Assembly (NCBI GenBank): GCA_963824595.1
Contig: CAWGPY010000002.1
Location: 434,001-498,000 of the forward strand
DNA from: Cybelea sp963824595
Lineage (GTDB): Bacteria > Vulcanimicrobiota > Vulcanimicrobiia > Vulcanimicrobiales > Vulcanimicrobiaceae
Direction: 5' to 3'
DNA: 64,000 nucleotides
Shown in pieces: positions 17,032-25,657 of the stretch. The notes below the pieces were generated by a model. The model was not told the DNA's origin and searched no databases. It saw only the letters and a program-made list of their open reading frames with translations. The stretch's first letter is position 1, and the number at the start of each line of letters is the position of its first letter. A program made the position numbers and the translations under genes.

Positions 17032-18904
17032 CTTCGCGGCGCCCGCCGCCGCGCTGGTTCTCCTTGCGGCGCCGGCGCTGCCGGCGCGGGCCGACACCGC
17101 GATTCGCGCGACCTACGCCGGCCAAGTCATCGCCTTCACGCACGTCGCATCGAACGCGGGCGCGGTCGCCATCGGCGTGAACGACCCGGGGCTGGCCGCG
17201 CTGCTGCGCGCCTCCGGGGCGACGCTCACGTGGAGGCCCGGCGAGCGATACGTGCTGGTGACCACCTCCGCTCCCGCCGTCGTGACCTTCGCGATCGGCG
17301 ACCGCCGCTACGACGCCGGATCCATCGCGCTGCAGGCGAGTTTTGCCCCCTACGTGCGAGGCGACGAGGCGTTTCTTCCGCTCGCCGAAGTCTTGCGGGC
17401 GCTCGACGTCGCACTCCGTCAAGACGGGCGAAGCGCGGTGCTCCAGCCGCAGCTCTCGACGCTCGACGTGCGGCGGGCCAGTGCGGACGTCACGTTCATC
17501 GTCCACGGCGGCGCGCCGCTGCGTCCGCGGGTCACGCAGAGCGCGTCGTCGGTGATCTATGCGTTCGACGGCGTCGGCACGCCCCTGGCGGGCACGCGCG
17601 CGATCGGGTCCGGCGGCGTTCGCTCCGTGACGATCGCGAACTCGGGCACGGTGCGCAACCCGACGACGCTCGTGACCGTGCAGCTCGCGCCCGGCGCGAT
17701 CGCGGCGGCCCCGCGCAACTACGACGACCGCGACGTGTCGCTGGCGTTCGCCGCCGGCGCGCAGCAATCGGTCGCGGCCGCGTCGCCGACGCCGGAGCCC
17801 GAGCCGCCTGCGCAAGAGGATCAATCCGCCGCCGGCCCCGCGACCGTTACCGGCGTGACCGTCGCGCCGGCGGACGACGGCGTCGTCGTCTCGATCGCCG
17901 TCACCGGCGACGCCGCATTCCAATGGCATCGCCTGCGCGAGCCTGACAATCGCTTCTGGGTCGACATCCAAAACTCGCAGCTCCAAGGCGGGCCCATCGA
18001 TCAAAGCGTCTCCGGCCCGGTCGTCTCGATGCGCGTGCGCCAAGTGGATTCGTCCACGGTTCGCGTGGCGCTGTCGCTCGACGGACAGAAGTCCATCGCG
18101 CTCTCGCCGTCGGCAACGGGTTTGCAGGTTGCGGTCGGGTCGGACGACGTCGCCAACGCGGCGCGATCCGGCAGCGGCAGCCTTGGCAACGTCATTTCGT
18201 CGGCGCAGCAGCCCGCCGCGCTCGTGACGCCCGCGCCGAGCGGCGACGACTCCGCGAGCGGATGGACCGACGGCGGCACGAGCGGCTGGAAGTTCGGGAC
18301 GCGCTCGAAGTACGTGCCGACCAATCCGCGACTCATCGTGATCGATCCCGGCCACGGCGGCAGCGACCGCGGCACGATCCACGGCGGCGTTGCCGAGGCC
18401 GATCTCACCCTCGACATGGCAAAGCGGCTGCGCGACCTACTCGTGGCGCGCGGCTGGCAGGTGAAGCTGACGCACGATACCGACGTTGACGTTTACGCCC
18501 CCAACGACGACGCGCATACCGAGCTGCAGGCGCGCGTGGACGTCGCCAACAAGGCCGGTGCGCGGCTCTTCGTGAGCATTCACGTCAACGCGTTCATCAA
18601 CTCCGGGCCGTACGGAACGACGACCTACATCTCCAAGCCCGACGACGTGGCGCTCGCGCGCATCGTCGAGTCGCATCTCGCCTCCGACGGGACAAAGGAT
18701 GACGGCATCGTCAAGAGCCACCTCTACGTGACGCTCCACACCAAGATGCCGGCCGTGCTGGTCGAGACGGCCTTCCTCTCGAACCCGAGCGACTACGCGC
18801 TGCTTACGTCGGCGGCGTGGCGGCAGAAGGTGGCGCAAGAGATGGCCGACGGCATCGGACAGTACGCGCAGCAGTATCCGGTCCCCAACCAACCAGCGCA
18901 GTGA
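16994..18904 (+). CDS. N-acetylmuramoyl-L-alanine amidase (Amidase_3) with AMIN-like domains
   Basis: The 636-residue protein has a signal peptide ending PARADT and a copper-amine-oxidase-like beta domain (about 30-150). Two AMIN-like segments (about 150-250 and 290-380), a Ser/Gly-rich linker and a C-terminal zinc amidase follow. Zinc and catalytic residues are visible in VIDPGHGGSDRGT, GVAEADLTLDMAKRL, FVSIHVNAF and VLVETAFLSNPSD. It cleaves the amide bond between MurNAc and the stem peptide in the periplasm. The start is a TTG preceded by GGGGGG; it overlaps the GerMN gene. murI follows after a repeat copy. Confidence 0.9.
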   Translation: MSWINRFIARIGNFAAPAAALVLLAAPALPARADTAIRATYAGQVIAFTHVASNAGAVAIGVNDPGLAALLRASGATLTWRPGERYVLVTTSAPAVVTFAIGDRRYDAGSIALQASFAPYVRGDEAFLPLAEVLRALDVALRQDGRSAVLQPQLSTLDVRRASADVTFIVHGGAPLRPRVTQSASSVIYAFDGVGTPLAGTRAIGSGGVRSVTIANSGTVRNPTTLVTVQLAPGAIAAAPRNYDDRDVSLAFAAGAQQSVAAASPTPEPEPPAQEDQSAAGPATVTGVTVAPADDGVVVSIAVTGDAAFQWHRLREPDNRFWVDIQNSQLQGGPIDQSVSGPVVSMRVRQVDSSTVRVALSLDGQKSIALSPSATGLQVAVGSDDVANAARSGSGSLGNVISSAQQPAALVTPAPSGDDSASGWTDGGTSGWKFGTRSKYVPTNPRLIVIDPGHGGSDRGTIHGGVAEADLTLDMAKRLRDLLVARGWQVKLTHDTDVDVYAPNDDAHTELQARVDVANKAGARLFVSIHVNAFINSGPYGTTTYISKPDDVALARIVESHLASDGTKDDGIVKSHLYVTLHTKMPAVLVETAFLSNPSDYALLTSAAWRQKVAQEMADGIGQYAQQYPVPNQPAQ

Positions 18905-18913
18905 TACAAGGCC

Positions 18914-18955
18914 TTGTCATCCTGAGCGGAGCGCCGCAGGCGCGTAGTCGAAGGG
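18914..18955 (-). repeat. Dispersed palindromic repeat
   Basis: On the minus strand it reads CCCTTCGACTACGCGCCTGC and ends CTCAGGATGACAA, almost identical to the copy at 12885. It fills the gap between the amidase stop and the murI start. Confidence 0.85.
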
Positions 18956-18962
18956 CAGCGCA

Positions 18963-19706
18963 GTGATCGGGCTCTTCGACTCGGGCCTCGGCGGGCTCAC
19001 CGTCTTGGCGCGCGTTCGCGAGCGCCTGCCGTTGGCCGACGTCGTCTTCTTCGCCGACCAGGCGCACGTGCCGTACGGCGACCGAACGCACGACGACCTC
19101 TTGCGGCTCCTGCGCTCGAACCTCGCGCGTTTCGACGAGTGGGGCGTTGACGCTGTGGTGATGGCCTGCAACACGTCGTGCGCGATGGCCGAACGCTACG
19201 GCTGGCCGGCGTCGAACGCGCCCGTGCTCGACTTGATCGAATCGGCGGCGATTGCCGTGGAGCGCGGCGGGTTCCGGCGCGTCGGCGTCGTCGCGACGGC
19301 GGCGACCGTGGGCGCGGGGTCGTACGGGCGGACGCTGCGCGCGCGCATTCCCGGCATCGACGTGGTCGAGGTTCCCGCGCCGGCGCTGGTGCCGCTGGTC
19401 GAAGCCGGCGACGTGGAGGGCGCGCGGCCGCGCGCGGCGGTCGCGGAGGTGCGCAGCCATCTGCCGCTCGATCTCGACGCGCTCGTGTTCGGCTGCACGC
19501 ACTACCCGGTGCTGGAATCGCACTTTCGAGCGGCGCTGGGCGACGGCGTCGCGTTCGTGGATCCGGCGATCGTCCAGGCCGAGCGCGCCGCCGAGGTGCT
19601 GGGCGGCCGCGCGGACGGCGGCGGCGAGACGACCTACGTGACGAGCGGCGACGATGCGGCGTTCCGTGCGAGCCTCGCGCGGATGATGGGTGTGGCCGTG
19701 CCTTAA
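18963..19706 (+). CDS. murI: Glutamate racemase
   Basis: The 247-residue enzyme supplies D-glutamate for peptidoglycan. It opens with IGLFDSGLGGLTVL and has both catalytic cysteines, in VVMACNTSC and FGCTHYPVLE, together with ADQAHVPYGDR. The length is normal. The GTG start lies directly after the repeat copy, and no clear ribosome site is seen. Its 3' end overlaps the convergent PAP2-like gene by 4 bases. Position behind an amidase gene fits a cell-wall role. Confidence 0.93.
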   Translation: MIGLFDSGLGGLTVLARVRERLPLADVVFFADQAHVPYGDRTHDDLLRLLRSNLARFDEWGVDAVVMACNTSCAMAERYGWPASNAPVLDLIESAAIAVERGGFRRVGVVATAATVGAGSYGRTLRARIPGIDVVEVPAPALVPLVEAGDVEGARPRAAVAEVRSHLPLDLDALVFGCTHYPVLESHFRAALGDGVAFVDPAIVQAERAAEVLGGRADGGGETTYVTSGDDAAFRASLARMMGVAVP

Positions 19707-20365
19707 TGCGCCGAGAGCAGCCCCACGTGGAACATCGAGAAGAAGAACGCCGTTGTGATCACGGCGAGCGCGACGCCCGCCAGCACCTGCATCACGGTGT
19801 GGGCCCTGAGATAGACCCGGGCCCAGCACACCATCGGGACCAGCACCAGGAACGGCAGCGGCTGGCGGCCGTAGAGCAGCGTTAGCGCGGCCAGCGGCGC
19901 GGTGATGCCGATGGCATGGGTGCTGATCTTCCAGTAGCGCGTGATGTACTGCACGACGAGGGTCGAGACGAAGTAGCCGAGCATGGCGGCGATCATGAGC
20001 CGCGGGGCGTGAATCAGCCACAGCACGACCGCGCCGCAGAAATCGAACACGACGAACGCGCCGAACACCAGCTCGCGCTCGCTGCGCAGCGACATCTCGA
20101 GATCGGAGATCCGGTCGGTCGCGTAGAGCCAGAAAACGTAGAGCATCGGTCCGATCGACGTGAAGAACGTCGAGACGAAGAGCAGGCGCCAGAAGTCGAG
20201 CTCGTTCTTGGCCCCGATGTGCGCCAGGATCACGAACAGCGCGAGCGCCGTCAGGAATGGGTTGAAGATGGTCGAGAGAATGCGCGCGAGGTCGCGCCAG
20301 ACGCGCCGGTTCTTGATCGGTACGACGGCGTGGACCGGCTCGGCGAGCTGTTTTTGATCGGCCAC
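19703..20365 (-). CDS. PAP2-like integral membrane protein
   Basis: The 220-residue protein has about six membrane helices. Conserved pieces KISTHAIGITAPLAAL and RVYLRAHTVMQVLAGVALA resemble the S-x-H and R-x5-H-x-x-x-Q/D-x-x-x-G motifs of PAP2 lipid phosphatases, with an additional helix pair at the N-terminus. It may dephosphorylate a prenyl- or phospholipid phosphate, which would suit the nearby cell-wall genes. Some residues of the classical motif are altered, so activity is uncertain. Confidence 0.65.
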   Translation of the reverse strand: MADQKQLAEPVHAVVPIKNRRVWRDLARILSTIFNPFLTALALFVILAHIGAKNELDFWRLLFVSTFFTSIGPMLYVFWLYATDRISDLEMSLRSERELVFGAFVVFDFCGAVVLWLIHAPRLMIAAMLGYFVSTLVVQYITRYWKISTHAIGITAPLAALTLLYGRQPLPFLVLVPMVCWARVYLRAHTVMQVLAGVALAVITTAFFFSMFHVGLLSAH

Positions 20366-20453
20366 CAGCGTCGTGCTTCGACGACGCCAGCCCGAAGTCG
20401 TGCCGAGGACCGGCTCGCCCGCTAGTGAAACCGCGCCGCCGGGCCGAACCTAA

Positions 20454-21235
20454 TTTCATGTCTCGTCGGTTCTCACGAACGACGTCTACGTCTACAGCTA
20501 TCCCGCCGGCCAGCTGGTCGGAACGCTCACCGGTTTCACGATCCCTACGGCATCTGCGTCGACAAGAACGCGAACGTCTGGATCGTGAACGACGGCGCGT
20601 CGCAGATGGTCGAGTACGCGCACGGCGGCACGAGCCCGATCGCGACGCTCGGCGATCCGGGCGAGTACCCGGAGGGGTGCGCGGTCGATCCCGCGACCGG
20701 CAACCTCGCCGTGACGAACTTCTATGCCACATCAGGCCCGGGCAGCGTCTCGATCTACGCGGGGGCGCAGGGCACGCCGCAGGTTTACTCGGATCCCAAC
20801 CTCGCGAACGTTCGCCTCTGCGGCCACGATGCGAACGGCAACCTCTTCGTCGACGGCGTCGATAGCGGCTCTTCATTCGTTTTCGCCGAGCTTCGCAAGG
20901 GCGCCGGCGCCTTGAAGGATATCGCCTTCAAACAGTCCGTCGAGTGGCCGGGCGAGGTGCAATGGGACGGAAAGCACATTGCCGTGGGCGACACGGACGC
21001 CGTCAAGATCTACCGCACCACCTCGAAAGGCAAGGTCGTCGGGACCACGCAACTGGGCGGTGCGAACTACGTCAACCAGTTCTGGATCGTGAAGGGCAAG
21101 CGGCACGAACCTTCGACCGTGGTCGCGGCGAGCCAAGACGCAAACGTCGTGGGAATCTACGACTACCCGGCCGGCGGTTCGCCGAAGTCCACGATCGGCG
21201 TATCGGAACCGTTCGGAGCCGCGGTCAGTAAATAG
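20454..21235 (+). pseudogene. Truncated, frameshifted propeller lipoprotein (paralog of 7972-8901)
   Basis: The encoded blades match the lipoprotein at 7972-8901: VYVYSYPAGQLVGTLTGF, then DPYGICVDKNANVWIVND, and YDYPAGGSPKSTIGV at the end. Two lesions are visible. The signal peptide and N-terminus are absent, because the similarity begins directly after an in-frame TAA at 20451. A one-base loss near 20534-20541 also shifts the frame between TLTGF and DPYG. The rest stays open to a normal stop, so the damage is recent or the downstream part is used from an internal start near 20585. Confidence 0.72.
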
Positions 21236-21254
21236 CGCAGGCCCTTGCAGATGC

Positions 21255-22388
21255 TTAATTGATGATCCGCAGGCGGGCCAGCTTATTGGTGCCCCGTTCG
21301 AGAAACCACATGTTGCGATCGGGGCCCTGGATAATGGCGCCCGGCTGTGCGTTCGGCGTGAGGTTCGAAAACTCGGTGATCTTGCCGCTCATCGTGATGC
21401 GTCCGATCCTCGCGCCGCCGGCGTTCGGCGCACAGGGAGACGCGCACTCGGTGAACCACATGGCGCCGTCGGGCCCCGCGGCAATCGCCACGGGCGATTC
21501 GCCGGCGCCGATGCCTTTCGAGTATTCGGTGACGACGCCGTGCGTGGTGATGCGGCCGATACGGGCGCCGGCGCCGCCCCCCGAATCGGTGAACCACAGG
21601 GCGCCGTCGGGGCCGGTCGCGATCGATCCGGGCCGCGACGTGCGCGTAATGGCCTGAGGAAACTGCGTTATCGTTCCGTCCGTCGCGATGCGAGCGACAC
21701 CATTCCTGCCGCCGCTTCTGAAGGGCGCTTCCGTGAACCAGAGCGCACCGTCGGGTCCCGCCGCGATCGCGTTGATGTAGGTATAGAAGGGCATTCCCCG
21801 CGCGTAATCGGTCATCTGCCCTTGAGTCGTGATTCGGCTGACGAAACTGAAGATGTGGCAGCATGCCGCCTGGACGTACCACAGCGCGCCGTCGGGGCCG
21901 TTGGTGATCGCGTATGGTCCGGCGCTGGCCGCGAAGACCGTAAACTCACCCGCGGTCGTCATGCGGACGATCGCGCCGCAGCAGCCGCTGCCGTAGGGAT
22001 TCGTCATCCACAGGGCCCCGTCGGAACCGGCGGCAATCGCCGTCAGCGACGTATCCTTGCCGCCGTAGCGGTACGTGGCGGCACGTTTGCCGGAGAGCGC
22101 GACGCGAGCCACCGCATTCAGTTCGACGCTGGGGTTCGGCTCCGTAACCCAGATCTCGCCGTCGGGACCGGCGGCGAGCCCCGCCGGCACGTACGGCGGG
22201 CGCCCCTTCGGGAGATCGTCGAACTGCTCGATCCTTACGCGGACCGCGGGCCGCTCGAGCAGGCGCCCCTCGGGCGATGCGCCACCGGCTGCGGGCACGG
22301 CCGAGCCGTTGGCGACATTCGAACAGGCCGAGAGCCCAAGTACAAGCGCACCGCAGAGTAAAGTACGCGTGATTCCAACCACCGTCAC
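21255..22388 (-). CDS. Virginiamycin-B-lyase-like propeller lipoprotein
   Basis: The 377-residue protein has a lipoprotein signal (TRTLLCGALVLGLSAC) and at least six repeats of the GPDGALWFTE / GRITTHGVVTEYS kind, as in the seven-bladed propeller of virginiamycin B lyase (Vgb). Many environmental bacteria carry secreted homologs not shown to act on streptogramins, so an antibiotic-resistance role should not be assumed. The GTG start has a GGAA-type site about 8 bases upstream. It is divergent from secG. Confidence 0.8.
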   Translation of the reverse strand: MTVVGITRTLLCGALVLGLSACSNVANGSAVPAAGGASPEGRLLERPAVRVRIEQFDDLPKGRPPYVPAGLAAGPDGEIWVTEPNPSVELNAVARVALSGKRAATYRYGGKDTSLTAIAAGSDGALWMTNPYGSGCCGAIVRMTTAGEFTVFAASAGPYAITNGPDGALWYVQAACCHIFSFVSRITTQGQMTDYARGMPFYTYINAIAAGPDGALWFTEAPFRSGGRNGVARIATDGTITQFPQAITRTSRPGSIATGPDGALWFTDSGGGAGARIGRITTHGVVTEYSKGIGAGESPVAIAAGPDGAMWFTECASPCAPNAGGARIGRITMSGKITEFSNLTPNAQPGAIIQGPDRNMWFLERGTNKLARLRIIN

Positions 22389-22544
22389 GAGCCGTTCCTT
22401 TCCTCAAGCCGAAGGCAGCGGGTCTTTTCGTCCGTTGTCGCCGCTCCTTGAGCGTTTCGGCCGCGACGTTGATTCGAAGGGCCCATGGGCCCGCTTCCCT
22501 GCAGCAGGCCCGCGGGGGGCGGCGGTCGTAGAGAGGATGCCGCA

Positions 22545-22940
22545 ATGAACCCGTTCCTTTACGTCGCCGCCGCGGCTACGAAAGTACCATCGGCGGCCGC
22601 AACGCTTTTGCCGACGGGCGCTCCGAACGCGCCGGGCGCCGTGCCGGGGGCCGTTCCGCCGATGATGCCGCAGGTCGCGCCGGCCACGTGGATGGCCACC
22701 CACGCTCCGTGGCTCACGCACGGCATCGCCGGGCTCTTCATGATCGCCGCCGTCGTGCTGATCGGACTGCTCGCGGTGCAGACGACGAAACAAGAAGGCT
22801 TGACCGGCTCGATCGGCGGGCGCGTGGAGTCGGCCTATCGCGGACGCCTCGGCGCCGAAGAGCAGCTCAAACGGTGGACCGGCGTCGCCGCCGTCACGTT
22901 CGTGGTATCGGCGTTCGTGCTCTCGCTCACGGGCATCTAG
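22545..22940 (+). CDS. secG: Protein translocase subunit SecG
   Basis: The 131-residue protein has two membrane helices (about 55-75 and 110-130). Between them is the SecG-type loop LLAVQTTKQEGLTGSIGG. It has a longer Pro/Ala-rich N-terminus than usual. SecG assists the SecYE channel in export. The ATG at 22545 has GAGAGG 8 bases upstream, better than an in-frame ATG at 22485. The oppD-type gene follows closely. Confidence 0.85.
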   Translation: MNPFLYVAAAATKVPSAAATLLPTGAPNAPGAVPGAVPPMMPQVAPATWMATHAPWLTHGIAGLFMIAAVVLIGLLAVQTTKQEGLTGSIGGRVESAYRGRLGAEEQLKRWTGVAAVTFVVSAFVLSLTGI

Positions 22941-22963
22941 CGGCGGTCGCTGGCGGGCGCGTC

Positions 22964-23989
22964 GTGCGGCTTCTCGAGGTAAACAATCTCAGGACGACGT
23001 TCCGCACCGAAGACGGCCCGGTCACCGCGGTCAACGGCCTTTCGTTCGCTCTCGACGCCGGCGAAACGCTCGGCATCGTCGGCGAATCGGGTTCGGGAAA
23101 ATCCGTCACCGCGCTCTCGATCATGCGGCTGCTGGCGCGCAGCGCCACCGTGACGGCCGACCGCATCGCGTTCGAAGGGGAGAACCTGCCCGACAAGAGC
23201 GAGGCGGAGATGCGGAAGATTCGCGGCTACAAGATCGCGATGATCTTCCAGGATCCGATGACGTCGCTCAATCCGGTGCTGACGATCGGCGAGCAGATCG
23301 CCGAGGCGGTGCGCCTCCATCTCGGAATGGGGAACAAGGACGCCCGCGACCGCGCCGTCGAGATGTTGCGAAAAGTCCGCATCCCGGCGCCGGAGAAGCG
23401 GCTGGGCGACTACCCCCATCAGTTCTCCGGAGGCATGCGGCAGCGCGTGATGATCGCGATGGCGCTTTCGTGCAACCCGCAGCTGCTGATCGCCGACGAG
23501 CCGACGACGGCGCTCGACGTCACGATCCAGGCGCAGGTGCTCGAGCTGATGAACGACCTGCAGCGCGAGACGGGCGCGGCCATCATCCTGATCACGCACG
23601 ATCTGGGCGTCGTGGCCGAGTTCTGCCGCAACGTGCTGGTGATGTACGGCGGTAACATGGTGGAGTACGGCAGCGCGGAGCAGATCTTCGCGCAGCCGCG
23701 CATGCCCTACACGCAGGGGCTGCTGGCGTCGCTGCCGCGACTCGACGACAGCGAACACCGCCGGCTCGAGCCCATCCCGGGGCAGCCGCCCAACCTGCTG
23801 CGCCTCCCGCCGGGCTGTGCGTTTGCGAAACGCTGCTCGTTCCGCATGCCGATCTGCGACGAGCCCGTTCCGCTGTACGATTTCGGAGCCGGCCACGTCG
23901 CGCGCTGCTACCTGTACGACGAGCGGGCGCGCGACCAGCGGCCCCCCGCGGCGCAAGGCTTGCCCATCGCGCCGCTCGGAAGCTCCTGA
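22964..23989 (+). CDS. oppD: Peptide ABC transporter ATPase, OppD/DppD type
   Basis: The 341-residue ATPase shows Walker A GESGSGKS, the Q-loop FQDPMTSLNP, signature FSGGMRQRV, Walker B LLIADEPTTALDV and the H-loop ITHDLG. The C-terminal cysteine-rich oligopeptide-transporter region (CAFAKRCSFRMPICDEPVP) is present. The GTG at 22964 is the family-typical start; no strong ribosome site is seen. It overlaps the OppF-type gene by one base (TGATG). No permease genes lie in the window; a binding-protein gene is far away at 54 kb. Confidence 0.9.
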   Translation: MRLLEVNNLRTTFRTEDGPVTAVNGLSFALDAGETLGIVGESGSGKSVTALSIMRLLARSATVTADRIAFEGENLPDKSEAEMRKIRGYKIAMIFQDPMTSLNPVLTIGEQIAEAVRLHLGMGNKDARDRAVEMLRKVRIPAPEKRLGDYPHQFSGGMRQRVMIAMALSCNPQLLIADEPTTALDVTIQAQVLELMNDLQRETGAAIILITHDLGVVAEFCRNVLVMYGGNMVEYGSAEQIFAQPRMPYTQGLLASLPRLDDSEHRRLEPIPGQPPNLLRLPPGCAFAKRCSFRMPICDEPVPLYDFGAGHVARCYLYDERARDQRPPAAQGLPIAPLGSS

Positions 23990-25011
23990 TGGACAACGGC
24001 GCCCTCCTTCGCGTCAAAGGCCTGTATAAGTACTTTCCGATCCACGCCGGGCTGATGTCGCGGCACGTTGCCGACGTGCGGGCCGTTGACGGCGTCGACT
24101 TCAGCATCGAAGAGGGCGAGACGCTCGGTCTCGTCGGCGAGTCGGGCTCGGGAAAGACCACGATCGGACGTCTGCTGCTGCGCCTGCTGCCGGCGACGAA
24201 GGGCGAGATTCTCTTCGAAGGCCATAACGTGCTGACGATGGACCGCGGCGCGATCCGCCGTTTGCGGCGCTCGATCCAGATCATATTCCAAGACCCGTTC
24301 GCGTCGCTCAATCCGCGCATGACCGTGGGCGATATCGTCGCCGAGCCGCTGCGCATCCATCACCTGGCGACCGGCAAGGCCGTGGGCGAGCGCGTGCGCG
24401 AGCTGCTCGAACTCGTGGGCCTGCAGGCCTACCACGCCAACCGCTATCCGCACGAGTTCTCGGGAGGCCAGCGCCAGCGCATCGGCGTCGCCCGCGCCCT
24501 GGCGGTGGACCCGAAGTTCATCGTCTGCGACGAGCCGGTGTCGGCGCTCGACGTGTCGATCCAGGCGCAGGTGATCAACCTGCTGGAGGATCTGCAGCAG
24601 AAGCTCAAGCTCACCTACCTGTTCATCGCCCACGACCTCTCCGTGGTGCGGCACATCTCGACCCGGGTCGCCGTGATGTACGTAGGAAAAATCGTCGAGC
24701 TGGCCGACCGCGAGGGCCTGTATCGGAACCCGCTGCACCCCTATACGCAGGCGCTGCTCTCGGCCATTCCGATTCCGGACCCGGTGCTCGAGAAGCGGCG
24801 CAAGCGCATCGTTCTCACGGGCGACATCCCGTCGCCGGTGAATCCGCCCTCGGGATGCCGCTTCCACACGCGCTGTCCGGTGGCGTTCGAACGCTGCTCG
24901 GTCGAAGAACCGCCGCTGCGCGAGTACGCGCCGGGACACGTCGCCGCGTGCCACTGGGTGGAAGAGCACGGCGGGCGCGCTCCCGAGCTGGCTTCTCCGC
25001 TGCCCGCCTAA
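23989..25011 (+). CDS. oppF: Peptide ABC transporter ATPase, OppF/DppF type
   Basis: The 340-residue protein has GESGSGKTT, FQDPFASLNPRM, EFSGGQRQRIGVARAL, IVCDEPVSALDVS and IAHDLSVV. The C-terminal zone has HPYTQALLSAIP and CRFHTRCPVAFERC. It pairs with the preceding OppD-type subunit to energise uptake of di- or oligopeptides. Expression is ended by the hairpin at 25022-25047. Confidence 0.9.
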   Translation: MDNGALLRVKGLYKYFPIHAGLMSRHVADVRAVDGVDFSIEEGETLGLVGESGSGKTTIGRLLLRLLPATKGEILFEGHNVLTMDRGAIRRLRRSIQIIFQDPFASLNPRMTVGDIVAEPLRIHHLATGKAVGERVRELLELVGLQAYHANRYPHEFSGGQRQRIGVARALAVDPKFIVCDEPVSALDVSIQAQVINLLEDLQQKLKLTYLFIAHDLSVVRHISTRVAVMYVGKIVELADREGLYRNPLHPYTQALLSAIPIPDPVLEKRRKRIVLTGDIPSPVNPPSGCRFHTRCPVAFERCSVEEPPLREYAPGHVAACHWVEEHGGRAPELASPLPA

Positions 25012-25021
25012 CGAAAAGAAA

Positions 25022-25047
25022 ACGGGCGCTCGTACTCGAGCGCCCGT
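25022..25047. terminator. Intrinsic terminator between convergent genes
   Basis: A perfect 11-bp stem (ACGGGCGCTCG / CGAGCGCCCGT) with a TACT loop. On the minus strand it is followed by TTTTCTTTT, a strong T-tract for the histone-like gene; on the plus strand the T-tract is weaker. Confidence 0.8.
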
Positions 25048-25075
25048 CCTTTCGATCCAACCCCCCGACGGGAAG

Positions 25076-25498
25076 TTATTTCTTTTTCCGCGTGGCCTTG
25101 CGGGCTTTCCGCACGCCCTTGCGCACCGTCTTGCGGGCTTTCCGCACGCCCTTGCGCGCGGTCTTGCGGGCTTTGCGCGCGCCTTTGCGCACGGCCTTGC
25201 GCACCTTGCGCGCGCCCTTGCGAGCGCCTTTACGCGCGGCCTTGCGAGCGCCCTTGCGCGCGCCCTTACGGGCTTTGCGCGCGCCTTTTCGCACGGTCTT
25301 GCGCACCTTGCGCGCCACCTTGCGGACGGCCTTGCGCACCTTGCGCCCGGCCTTACGTACGGCCTTGCGCTTCTTGCGGGTGCCGACGGCCTTTTTCACG
25401 GCAACGGCGGCTGCAACTTTTCGTCGGCGCGCCTTACGGCGCGGCTTCGGAGCTGCTTCCGGTGCCGCTGCGCCGTTGTTCATGGAATCCGAGTCCAT
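25076..25498 (-). CDS. Lys/Arg/Ala-rich histone H1-like DNA-binding protein
   Basis: The 140-residue protein has a short neutral N-terminus and then about 120 residues made of K/R-rich heptad-like units, such as VRKAVRKVARKVRKTVRKG and ARKARKGARKGARKAARKG. It resembles eukaryotic H1 tails and bacterial AlgP- or Hc1-like proteins, which bind DNA non-specifically and compact it. The ATG at 25498 has GGAGG 5 bases upstream. It is divergent from topA, with which it shares a palindromic intergenic site; both affect DNA topology. The repeat-rich coding sequence may vary in length between strains. Confidence 0.85.
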   Translation of the reverse strand: MDSDSMNNGAAAPEAAPKPRRKARRRKVAAAVAVKKAVGTRKKRKAVRKAGRKVRKAVRKVARKVRKTVRKGARKARKGARKGARKAARKGARKGARKVRKAVRKGARKARKTARKGVRKARKTVRKGVRKARKATRKKK

Positions 25499-25563
25499 TC
25501 ATTCCTCCTCGTCCCCGGGGACGATAAGCGTTAGTGGACAGCGCCAAGTGGCGCTTTGAGCGC

Positions 25564-25592
25564 ATCATAGAGGATTTTGAAAAATGATGCAA
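25564..25592 (-). promoter_or_regulatory. Promoter of the histone-like gene
   Basis: Minus-strand TTGCAT (25592-25587), a 17-base spacer and TATGAT (25569-25564). The predicted leader of about 60 bases contains a small hairpin (AGCGCCAAGTGGCGCT, 25540-25555) before the ribosome site. Confidence 0.6.
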
Positions 25593-25622
25593 ATTACGCG
25601 CGCACGCGAACGCGCGTAATTT
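25591..25622. promoter_or_regulatory. 12-bp palindrome between two divergent promoters
   Basis: Perfect inverted repeat AAATTACGCGCG (25591-25602) and CGCGCGTAATTT (25611-25622) with an 8-base centre. Its left edge overlaps the -35 box of the histone-like gene and its right edge overlaps the -35 box of topA. An operator for a dimeric regulator or a supercoiling-sensitive cruciform are both possible. Confidence 0.65.
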
Positions 25623-25650
25623 GGCGGGGACTTGACCCCGGCGGTATACT
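25621..25650 (+). promoter_or_regulatory. topA promoter, apparently leaderless
   Basis: TTGGCG (25621-25626), an 18-base spacer and TATACT (25645-25650), with the topA GTG 7 bases further at 25658. RNA would start at or next to the start codon; no Shine-Dalgarno is present. Confidence 0.55.
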
Positions 25651-25657
25651 AGGCCCC

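Noticed and set aside
21255..22388. Streptogramin resistance (virginiamycin B lyase)
   Set aside because: Only the propeller repeats are seen; with a lipoprotein signal and no catalytic residues verified, resistance cannot be claimed.
22479..22492. Perfect 14-base palindrome GGGCCCATGGGCCC between the Vgb-like gene and secG
   Set aside because: It has no spacer or promoter at a fitting distance, and short GC palindromes arise easily at this GC content.
25100..25420. Short regular DNA repeats that could suggest a CRISPR array
   Set aside because: They encode the VRK/ARK repeats of the histone-like protein in one frame; there are no spacers of constant length.
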